28,992 bases of DNA from CAZTDU01 sp964617355 (GTDB taxonomy: Bacteria; Pseudomonadota; Gammaproteobacteria; Burkholderiales; SG8-39). This document shows positions 9,101 to 15,437 of this stretch, in pieces. The notes under the pieces were generated by a model. That model saw only the letters and a program-made list of their open reading frames with translations, did no database searches and was not told where the DNA came from. The translations under genes were made by a program, and so were the position numbers. The stretch lies in NCBI GenBank assembly GCA_964617355.1, contig CAZTXP010000058.1, positions 1 to 28,992 of the forward strand, written 5' to 3'. Every line of letters begins with the position of its first letter. The first letter of the stretch is position 1.

Positions 9101-9660
9101 TCGACGCGCAGTCGAACGACCTGCAGGAGGCCGTTACCACGCTCGAGGACGCGATCCGCAAGATCGACCGCGAGACGCGCGAGCTCCTGCGCGAGACCTT
9201 CGAGAGCGTGAACCGCCACTTCGGCTCGATGTTCCCGGCGCTCTTCGGCGGCGGCGAAGCAAGGCTCATCATGACCGGCGAGGAGATCCTCGATGCCGGC
9301 GTACAGGTCATGGCGCACCCGCCCGGCAAGAAGAACAGCACGATCCACCTGCTCTCGGGCGGGGAGAAGGCGCTGACCGCGATCTCCCTCGTGTTCGCGA
9401 TGTTCCAGCTGAACCCGGCGCCGTTCTGCCTGCTCGACGAGGTCGATGCGCCGCTCGACGACAGCAACACCAGCCGCTTCTGCGGGCTGGTGAAGAAGAT
9501 GTCCGCGCAGACCCAGTTCATGTTCATCAGCCACAACAAGATCACCATGGAGATGGCCGAGCAGCTGGTCGGCGTGACGATGCCCGAGTCGGGCGTCTCC
9601 CGGGTGGTCGCGGTGGACATCGAGGAAGCGCTGCGGCTGCGGGAAGACCTCGCGGCTTGA
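6145..9660 (+). CDS. smc: Chromosome segregation protein SMC
   Basis: A 1171-aa bacterial SMC ATPase, the core of the condensin-like complex that organises and segregates the chromosome. The N-terminal head has Walker A GPNGCGKS (31-38). Coiled coil rich in Ala, Glu, Arg and Gln flanks a hinge at roughly 505-665. The C-terminal head has signature LSGGEKAL (from about 1070) and Walker B FCLLDEVDAPLDD (1094-1106). The GTG at 6145 is chosen because the protein then begins MRLTSIRLSGFKSF, as in homologues. The frame is open upstream into queF antisense with no better start, and the Shine-Dalgarno is poor. It is followed by zipA after 13 nt. No scpA or scpB is in the window. Confidence 0.97.
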   Translation: MRLTSIRLSGFKSFVDPTNIQLPGQLVGIVGPNGCGKSNVIDAVRWVLGESRASALRGDSMQDVIFNGSGNRKPHARASVELIFDNSLGRAAGQWSQYAEISVRRVLQRDGESSYFINNTHVRRRDITDMFLGTGLGPRAYAIIEQGMISRVIEAKPDELRVFLEEAAGVSRYKERRRETENRLADTRENLARVTDIRNELGTQIEKLQAQAEVATRYHEYQSDLQFKQQMLWFLRRRDAAGERDRHAQEITKTANGIEAETAALRELESRIETARSEHYARGDALNAAQAALYGANSEVARLESELRHVEETRQRLETQHMERRAQLAAWRSQRAQLTQALHMWSSRQGGARQKVADAQARLATESARLPQAEEAFRASQEKVNEARTGLMRAEGKVQLEESNLSHLLRDRDALVQRRGKLDAELAALVAPDPARLEAAKADVDSIGAQAGQAQDAMAALEEACAALEDRRAAAAESLRAAKQELAVAEARLATLVKIQKDTEDNAPLHGWLEKHQLAGLPRFWQKLRIDGGWDTAVESALREKLHALEVSDEAAVASLSADLPPTKASFFASGASAAMAAAEGLVPLASKVQALDPAIAGAIGDWLSGFYAAESDPDAAVRAALPAGATLVTRAGHQYTRHTVSFHAPDPHDAGLVARQVEIEALQGQVGGLRAQLESAAAESASREAELAQRQAELEAARDHAAALQQQQHAAQIEVLKLTQLHDRHVERSGQINAELADIDGKRSALAEKEAQLNAARAEADEAIRAARRGLDELRRTHDGIELALTEQRKAVQQAEREAQDAVFGERECASKINEIDVSVRVIDQQIERADLEIVKLSEELAVDHVPEVRASLDAAVETRLACEKTLAEARDAVEGASATLRELEEGKGAVEGRLGPMRERLGELKLKEQAAAINHDQFAAQLAEAKADEADLEQKSAEAPRPSALQGDITRLTQAIGELGAVNLAALEELKTSSERKDYLDAQSNDLQEAVTTLEDAIRKIDRETRELLRETFESVNRHFGSMFPALFGGGEARLIMTGEEILDAGVQVMAHPPGKKNSTIHLLSGGEKALTAISLVFAMFQLNPAPFCLLDEVDAPLDDSNTSRFCGLVKKMSAQTQFMFISHNKITMEMAEQLVGVTMPESGVSRVVAVDIEEALRLREDLAA

Positions 9661-9673
9661 CGGCGCGCGCGCG

Positions 9674-10726
9674 ATGAGCGACCTCCAGCTCGGCCTGCTC
9701 GCGATCGGCGCGCTGGTCGTGGCCGGCGTCCTCGCCTACAACAAGCTGCAGGAGCGTCGGGCGCAGAAGAGCGCGGAGCGCGCGTTCCGTTCGGAGCACC
9801 CCGACGCGCTCCTCGGCGGCGACGCGACCGACGAGGTGGCAGAAGGCCATTCGCCGGCCCCTGTCGCGCGCGTGGTTGAAGCGCCCTTGCGGGACGAGGG
9901 CGGGTTCGCGCCTCTCCAGGCCGACGCCAGGCTCGACTACCTCGTCGAGGCCCACGGCGAAAGCGCCGTTCCCGAGAGCACGATCCTCGAGCGATGGTCG
10001 TCGATGGTGCATCGCTTCGGCGGGCGTGCCCACCTTGCGGTCGGCGATGCCGCGGCGCTGCGCAGTCCAGCCGGCGACGGGCCGTCGGTGACGCGCCTGC
10101 AGGCGTCGCTGCAACTGGTCTCTCGCGCGGGCGTGGTCGGCGAGGCCGAATTGATCGAATTCCGCTCGGACGTGGAAGACCTGGCTTCTCGGCTCGGCTG
10201 GCGCGCGACGGCGCCGGAGATGAAGTCGGCGCTGGAGGGCGCGCGCGCGCTCGACGCGTTCTGCGCGGATCGGGACATCCAGGTCGCGCTGCACGTGGTG
10301 GCGAAGTCGCCCGAGGGGTTCGCGCGCGAGAGCCTGCCCGCGTTGCGGGAGCGGTTCTCCCTCGAGCCCCGCGCGGACGGCGCGTGGATGCACGCGGACG
10401 GGCAGGGCCGGCCGCTCTTCGTGGTCTCCGATCGCAGCGGCGGACACCTCGACGCGTCCGGCCCGGCGGTGCCGCATTTGGTGGCCCTCAGCCTTGCCAT
10501 GGACGTGCCGCGCACGCCCGATACCGCGCGCAGCTTCGAGGCCATGGCACGGCTTGCGACGAGCCTTGCGACGGAACTGGGCGGTGCGATCGTCGACGAC
10601 AACGGCACCGTGCTCGATCCCCGGGCATTGTCGGCGATCGAGGCGCAGCTCGAGGCCGTGCGCACCGAACTGGATGCGCGCGGTTTCGCTCCCGGCGAGC
10701 CGCTCGCGCTGCGCCTGTTTTCCTGA
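9674..10726 (+). CDS. zipA: Cell division protein ZipA (betaproteobacterial type)
   Basis: A 350-aa predicted inner-membrane protein. One N-terminal transmembrane segment (about residues 5-22, LQLGLLAIGALVVAGVLAY) is followed by a short charged stretch, and then two globular regions. A middle block lies at about 84-176 (LQASLQLVSRAGVVGEAELIEF), and the C-terminal block (about 200-335) fits the ZipA FtsZ-binding domain. ZipA anchors and stabilises the FtsZ ring. Similarity to E. coli ZipA is weak by eye, and the Pro/Gln-rich linker is not obvious. The call leans on the smc-zipA-ligA gene order, the N-terminal anchor and the C-terminal domain pattern. There is no Shine-Dalgarno, only a CG-repeat before the ATG. 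Confidence 0.82.
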   Translation: MSDLQLGLLAIGALVVAGVLAYNKLQERRAQKSAERAFRSEHPDALLGGDATDEVAEGHSPAPVARVVEAPLRDEGGFAPLQADARLDYLVEAHGESAVPESTILERWSSMVHRFGGRAHLAVGDAAALRSPAGDGPSVTRLQASLQLVSRAGVVGEAELIEFRSDVEDLASRLGWRATAPEMKSALEGARALDAFCADRDIQVALHVVAKSPEGFARESLPALRERFSLEPRADGAWMHADGQGRPLFVVSDRSGGHLDASGPAVPHLVALSLAMDVPRTPDTARSFEAMARLATSLATELGGAIVDDNGTVLDPRALSAIEAQLEAVRTELDARGFAPGEPLALRLFS

Positions 10727-10728
10727 CC

Positions 10729-12732
10729 ATGCCCGGCTCGTCGGCGGGTCGCGCGCGCATCGAGACGTTGCGGCGCGAGATCGAGCGCCATAACCGCCTG
10801 TACTACGCTGAAGACGCCCCCGAGATCACCGACGCGGAGTACGACGCGCTGTTCCGGGAACTGCTCGCGCTGGAGGAGGCGCATCCCGAATGCCAGAGCG
10901 ACGCCTCGCCGACGCGACGCGTCGGCGCCCCTGCGGTCGCGGCCTTCGGCGAGGTACAGCATCGGGTGCCGATGCTGTCGCTCGCGAATGCGTTCTCGGA
11001 GGAGGACGTCGGAGCGTTCGATCGCCGCGTGCGCGAGGGAACCGGTGCCGAAGTCGTCGAATACGCCGTCGAGCCGAAGTTCGACGGCCTCGCAGTGTCG
11101 CTCGCGTACCGCGAAGGTCGGCTGGTCCAGGGCGCGACCCGAGGGGACGGCATTCGCGGCGAGGATGTGACACCGAACCTGCGCACGGTCGGCGGCGTGC
11201 CGCTGCAGCTCGTCGACGCGCCGCCCGAACTCGAGGTGCGCGGCGAGGTCATGATGTTCCGGGAGGATTTCGACGCGCTCAATGCCCGCCAGCGGGCGGC
11301 GAACGAGAAGGAATTCGTCAATCCGCGCAATGCGGCCGCCGGCAGCCTGCGGCAGCTGGATTCGCGTATCACTGCCTCGCGACCCTTGCGCTTCTTCGCC
11401 TATGCCGTCGCGGGCGAGGCGTTGGCGGGTTGCGAGCGGCATTCGGAACTGCTCGATCGCCTCGGTGCGTTCGGCTTTCCCGTGTCGCGCGAGCGTCGAG
11501 TGGTCGCCGGCGTCGAGGGCCTGATGGCGTACTACGCCGAGATCGGGGCGCGCCGGGACCGCTTGCCCTTCGGCATCGACGGCGTCGTGTACAAGGTCGA
11601 TCGCCTCGACTGGCAGGCACGGCTCGGCTACGTCTCGCGCGCCCCGCGCTTCGCGATCGCGCACAAGTTCCCGGCCGAGGAGCAGGCGACGGTGGTGGCG
11701 GGGATCGACGTGCAGGTCGGGCGGACTGGCGCGCTGACGCCGGTGGCGCGGCTGGAGCCCGTGTTCGTCGGTGGCGTCACGGTGACCAACGCGACGCTGC
11801 ATAACGAAGACGAAATGCGGCGCAAGGACGTGCGCGTGGGCGACACGGTCGTCGTGCGTCGCGCCGGCGACGTGATCCCCGAGGTCGTATCGGTACGGCT
11901 GGAGAAGCGCCCCGCGGGAACGAGTCCGTTCACGATGCCGACGCACTGCCCGGTATGCGGCTCGGCGGTCGCGCGCGGCGAGGACGAGGCGGTCGCGCGC
12001 TGCACCGGCGGGCTCTACTGCGGCGCGCAGCGGCGCCAGGCGCTGCTGCACTTCGCCAGCCGGCGCGCGATGGACATCGACGGCCTCGGCGAGAAGATCG
12101 TCGACCAGCTCGTCGAGCGCGACCTGGTGCGCACGCCGGCGGACCTCTACCGGCTCGACATCTCCACGCTCTCGGAACTGGAGCGCATGGCGGAGAAATC
12201 CGCGGAGAACCTGGTCGGCGCGATCGACCGCTCGCGCGCTACCACGCTCGAGCGCCTGGTCTACGCGCTCGGCATCCGCAACGTCGGCGAGAGCACTGCG
12301 CGCGATCTCGCGCGGCATTTCGGCAGCCTCGACGCGCTCGTCGCGGCGGACGAGGAATCGCTGCAACTCGCGCCGGACGTAGGCCCCATCGTCGCGCGCT
12401 CGATCCGGCAGTTCTTCGATGAATCCCACAATCGCGACGTACTGGCGGCGCTGCGCGAGGCCGGCGTGTCGTGGGCCGAGGGCGCGCCGGCGCCGCGCCC
12501 GGCGCCCGCGGAGCGCAAGACCTTCGTCCTCACCGGTACACTGCAGGGCATGACGCGAGACGAGGCGCGCGCGTTGATCGAGGCGCGCGGCCACAAGGTC
12601 TCGGGATCGGTGTCGAAGAAGACCGACTACGTCGTCGCCGGCGAGGATGCCGGCAGCAAGCTGGAGAATGCCCGCAAGCTCGGCATCGCCGTGCTCGACG
12701 AGGCCGGATTGCGCAACCTGCTGGGAAGCTAG
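10729..12732 (+). CDS. ligA: NAD-dependent DNA ligase LigA
   Basis: A 667-aa NAD+-dependent ligase sealing nicks in replication and repair. The Ia domain (RRE..RHNRLYYAEDAPEITDAEYD) is at the N-terminus. The adenylated lysine is K117 in EPKFDGLAVS. The OB fold follows, then the zinc finger C407, C410, C425 and C431, helix-hairpin-helix repeats (about 440-580), and a C-terminal BRCT domain starting near residue 590 (KTFVLTGTL). Length and spacing match E. coli LigA closely. The ATG at 10729 follows the zipA stop by two bases, suggesting coupling; the open frame upstream overlaps zipA and is not coding. All key residues are present. Confidence 0.98.
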   Translation: MPGSSAGRARIETLRREIERHNRLYYAEDAPEITDAEYDALFRELLALEEAHPECQSDASPTRRVGAPAVAAFGEVQHRVPMLSLANAFSEEDVGAFDRRVREGTGAEVVEYAVEPKFDGLAVSLAYREGRLVQGATRGDGIRGEDVTPNLRTVGGVPLQLVDAPPELEVRGEVMMFREDFDALNARQRAANEKEFVNPRNAAAGSLRQLDSRITASRPLRFFAYAVAGEALAGCERHSELLDRLGAFGFPVSRERRVVAGVEGLMAYYAEIGARRDRLPFGIDGVVYKVDRLDWQARLGYVSRAPRFAIAHKFPAEEQATVVAGIDVQVGRTGALTPVARLEPVFVGGVTVTNATLHNEDEMRRKDVRVGDTVVVRRAGDVIPEVVSVRLEKRPAGTSPFTMPTHCPVCGSAVARGEDEAVARCTGGLYCGAQRRQALLHFASRRAMDIDGLGEKIVDQLVERDLVRTPADLYRLDISTLSELERMAEKSAENLVGAIDRSRATTLERLVYALGIRNVGESTARDLARHFGSLDALVAADEESLQLAPDVGPIVARSIRQFFDESHNRDVLAALREAGVSWAEGAPAPRPAPAERKTFVLTGTLQGMTRDEARALIEARGHKVSGSVSKKTDYVVAGEDAGSKLENARKLGIAVLDEAGLRNLLGS

Positions 12733-12737
12733 GACCG

Positions 12738-13610
12738 ATGGCAAATGCAAGAGTGACAAAGGCGGTGTTTCCGGTTGCAGGTCTCGGCAGCCGGTTCCTG
12801 CCGGCGACGAAGGCCAGCCCGAAGGAGATGCTGCCGGTCGTCGACAAGCCGCTGATCCAGTACGCGGTCGAAGAAGCGGCTGCGGCCGGCATCACCGACA
12901 TGATCTTCGTTACCGGGCGCAACAAGCGTTCGATCGAGGATCACTTCGACAAGGCGCATGAACTGGAGTCCTCGCTCGAGGCAGGGGGGAAGCGCGAGCT
13001 GCTCGAGATGGTTCGCGGCGTTCTCCCTCGGGGTTGCACCTGCGTCTACATCCGCCAGGCCGAGCCGCTCGGACTCGGGCATGCCGTGTCGTGCGCGCGT
13101 GCTGCGGTGGGCGACGCGCCCTTTGCCGTGCTGCTGGCCGACGAACTGTTCGACGGCGAGCCCGGCGTGACCGCGCAGCTGGTTCGGCGATTCGGTGAAA
13201 CCGGGCACAGTGTCCTGGGCGTGGTCGACGTTCCGCGCGAGCATACGAGTCGCTACGGCATCGTCTCGCCGGCCGAGACGGGCGCGCCCGTGTCCGCGAT
13301 CCGCGCCATCGTCGAGAAGCCGAATCCCGCGGATGCCCCATCGACGCTCGCGGTCATGGGGCGCTATGTGTTCACGCCGACGATCTTCGGCCGCCTGGAG
13401 AAGGTGCGGCCGGGCAAAGGCGGCGAGATCCAGCTCACGGACGCGATCGCGACGCTGCTGCAGGGCGAGACGGTGGAAGCCCTGCGTTGCACCGGGCATC
13501 GCTACGACTGCGGCTCGAAGCTCGGCTACCTGCAGGCCACGGTCGAACTCGGCCTGAAGCATCCCGAGGTGGGCGAGGCCTTCGCCCGCTACCTGCGCGA
13601 GAGGACCTGA
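12738..13610 (+). CDS. galU: UTP-glucose-1-phosphate uridylyltransferase GalU
   Basis: A 290-aa nucleotidyltransferase making UDP-glucose from UTP and glucose-1-phosphate for LPS, capsule and glycan synthesis. The N-terminal nucleotide-binding segment is FPVAGLGSRFLPATKASPKE (11-30). Other family motifs are EPLGLGHAV (109-117), LLADELFDG (132-140, the metal-binding region, where many relatives have LADD), VEKP (192-195) and the C-terminal YDCGSKLGYLQA (256-267). The ATG at 12738 is 5 nt after the ligA TAG, with AGGA just upstream. Its TGA is immediately followed by the hpt ATG. Length is typical. A paralogous sugar nucleotidyltransferase is possible but less likely. Confidence 0.93.
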   Translation: MANARVTKAVFPVAGLGSRFLPATKASPKEMLPVVDKPLIQYAVEEAAAAGITDMIFVTGRNKRSIEDHFDKAHELESSLEAGGKRELLEMVRGVLPRGCTCVYIRQAEPLGLGHAVSCARAAVGDAPFAVLLADELFDGEPGVTAQLVRRFGETGHSVLGVVDVPREHTSRYGIVSPAETGAPVSAIRAIVEKPNPADAPSTLAVMGRYVFTPTIFGRLEKVRPGKGGEIQLTDAIATLLQGETVEALRCTGHRYDCGSKLGYLQATVELGLKHPEVGEAFARYLRERT

Positions 13611-14156
13611 ATGCCCGACATCGAAGCCGCGCGCCGATTCCTGCGCGATTCCGACCTCGTTATTGAGGCTGCAACGGTCGACGCCGCGATCGTTCGCGTC
13701 GGCGCGGAGATCACCGCGGCCTGCGCGGAGGACTATCCGCTGCTGCTCACCGTCATGGGCGGCGCCGTGATGTTCGCCGGTCGCCTGCTGCCGCTGCTTC
13801 GCTTCCCGCTGGACATCGACTACCTGCACGCGACGCGCTACGGCGACGCCACCAGGGGCGGCGGGATCGAATGGAAGGTCCCTCCGCCGGCGGGCGTGAA
13901 GGGCCGTCACGTGCTCGTGCTCGACGACATCCTCGACGCCGGCCACACGCTGAAGGCGATCCGCGACCGCTTGCTCGAAGCGGGTGCCGCGACGGTGCGC
14001 TGCGCGGTCCTGGTGGAGAAGATCCTGCCGGCAGCGAAGCCGATCGCGGCCGAGTTCGTCGGCTTGCGCATCCCGGACCGCTTCGTGTTCGGCTGCGGCA
14101 TGGACGCGAAGGGCTACTGGCGCAACCTGCCCGAGATCCGGGCCATCAAGGAGTAA
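13611..14156 (+). CDS. hpt: Hypoxanthine(-guanine) phosphoribosyltransferase
   Basis: A 181-aa type I phosphoribosyltransferase of the purine salvage class, converting hypoxanthine (and possibly guanine) with PRPP to IMP (GMP). The PRPP-binding loop is VLVLDDILDAGHTL (101-114) with acidic D105-D106. K137 in VEKIL is the expected purine-contacting lysine, and the C-terminal YWRNLPEI fits HPRT-like enzymes. The LLTVMGGAVMFAG segment (45-57) is the usual pyrophosphate loop region. The ATG directly follows the galU TGA (TGAATG), with GAGAGG upstream. It is followed after 7 nt by a methylthioinosine-type phosphorylase, whose product hypoxanthine would be its substrate. Exact base preference cannot be read from the sequence. 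Confidence 0.9.
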   Translation: MPDIEAARRFLRDSDLVIEAATVDAAIVRVGAEITAACAEDYPLLLTVMGGAVMFAGRLLPLLRFPLDIDYLHATRYGDATRGGGIEWKVPPPAGVKGRHVLVLDDILDAGHTLKAIRDRLLEAGAATVRCAVLVEKILPAAKPIAAEFVGLRIPDRFVFGCGMDAKGYWRNLPEIRAIKE

Positions 14157-14163
14157 CGGGAAC

Positions 14164-14901
14164 ATGCTGGCGGTGATCGGAGGCAGCGGGCTGTCGAAGC
14201 TCGCGAACATGGAAATCGCGGGTCGCAAGGTCTGCCGCACGCCGTACGGCGAGCCCTCGGGGCCGCTCACGATCGGCCGCCTGCGCGGCCGCGAGGTCGT
14301 GTTCCTGCCGCGGCACGGACACGGCCACACGATCGCGCCGCACGAGGTTAACTACCGCGCGAACATCCGTGCGCTGAAGGACGAGGGCGTCGAGGGCATC
14401 GTATCGGTGGCCTCGGTGGGCGGCATCCGCGCCGACCTTGGTCCCGGCGTGCTGGTCGTGCCGGACCAGATCCTCGACTACACGTGGGGGCGGCGCTCGA
14501 CGTTCTTCGACGGTGCGGGCACCGCGGTGACGCACGTGGACTTTACCGAACCGTACGATCGCGCGCTGTCGTCGCGCATCCTCGCCGCGGCGAAGGCCTG
14601 CGGCGAGCCGATCCTGCACGGCGCGGTGTACGCGACGACGCAGGGGCCGCGCCTCGAGAGCGCGGCCGAGATCAACCGGCTCGAACGCGACGGCGCGGAC
14701 CTCGTCGGAATGACTGGCATGCCGGAAGCCGTGCTGGCGCGCGAGCTGGACCTGCCGTACGCCGCGATCGGCGTGGTGGCGAACTACGCTGCGGGACGCG
14801 GTGACAGCGCCAATCGCATCGCGCTGGAGGCCATCGAGGCGGTGCTCGAGGAGGCGATGGGGCGCGTGCGCCGGATCATCGAGACCCTGGTGGCCGCGTG
14901 A
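14164..14901 (+). CDS. S-methyl-5'-thioinosine phosphorylase (MTAP/PNP family)
   Basis: A 245-aa member of the MTA phosphorylase/purine nucleoside phosphorylase family. Visible elements are the phosphate loop IGGSGLS (5-11), PRHGHGH (49-55), VNYRANI (62-68), TTQGPRLES (158-166) and the ribose-side VGMTGMPEA (181-189). The base-recognition strand reads VVANYAAG with Asn207 where adenine-specific MTA phosphorylases have Asp. Asn is the 6-oxopurine choice, as in the Pseudomonas enzyme that cleaves methylthioinosine to hypoxanthine and methylthioribose-1-phosphate. The ATG at 14164 has AAGGAG upstream overlapping the hpt end. The GTG of def overlaps its stop. A broad-specificity MTA phosphorylase remains possible. 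Confidence 0.85.
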   Translation: MLAVIGGSGLSKLANMEIAGRKVCRTPYGEPSGPLTIGRLRGREVVFLPRHGHGHTIAPHEVNYRANIRALKDEGVEGIVSVASVGGIRADLGPGVLVVPDQILDYTWGRRSTFFDGAGTAVTHVDFTEPYDRALSSRILAAAKACGEPILHGAVYATTQGPRLESAAEINRLERDGADLVGMTGMPEAVLARELDLPYAAIGVVANYAAGRGDSANRIALEAIEAVLEEAMGRVRRIIETLVAA

Positions 14902-15431
14902 TCCGCCCGGTCCTTCGCATGGGCGATCCGGTGCTGTTGCGCCGGGCCGAGCCCGTCGAGCGCTTCGGCACTCCGGAACTCGCCGCGCTGCTCGCGGACA
15001 TGCGCGACACGATGGCGGCGCTCAATGGCGCCGGCATCGCAGCCCCGCAGATTGGCGTGTCGCTGCGCGTGGTGATCTTCGGCGTGCGCTCGAACCCGCG
15101 CTATCCGAACGCGGAGGAGGTGCCCGACACCGTGCTGGTCAATCCCGAGATCGTCCCGCTCGACGAGGCGACCGAGGAGGACTGGGAGGGCTGCCTCTCG
15201 GTGCCGGGCATGCGCGGCATGGTGCCGAGGCATTCGCGCATCCGTTACCGAGGCTTCGACGAGCAGGGCCGCGGCTTCGAGCGCGTCGCGGAGGGATTCC
15301 ACGCCCGGGTCGTGCAACACGAGTGCGACCACCTCGACGGCATCCTCTACCCGATGCGGGTGCGCGACCTGACACGCTTCGGCTTCATCGAGGCCCTGTT
15401 TCCCGGGCAGGACTTGCCGTCCGAGGACTGA
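14898..15431 (+). CDS. def: Peptide deformylase
   Basis: A 177-aa metalloenzyme removing the N-formyl group from nascent proteins. All three family motifs are present: motif I GIAAPQIGV (46-54), motif II EGCLS (97-101, metal ligand C99) and motif III QHECDHLDG (140-148, ligands H141 and H145, catalytic E142). It starts with GTG at 14898 in a GTGA overlap with the preceding phosphorylase stop. It is the last gene of the smc-to-def run and converges on glnD with 6 nt between stops. The usual partner fmt is not here, so this may be a second deformylase copy; that cannot be settled from the window. The downstream minus-strand pair includes map, the next enzyme in N-terminal processing. Confidence 0.96.
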   Translation: MIRPVLRMGDPVLLRRAEPVERFGTPELAALLADMRDTMAALNGAGIAAPQIGVSLRVVIFGVRSNPRYPNAEEVPDTVLVNPEIVPLDEATEEDWEGCLSVPGMRGMVPRHSRIRYRGFDEQGRGFERVAEGFHARVVQHECDHLDGILYPMRVRDLTRFGFIEALFPGQDLPSED

Positions 15432-15437
15432 CGCGGC

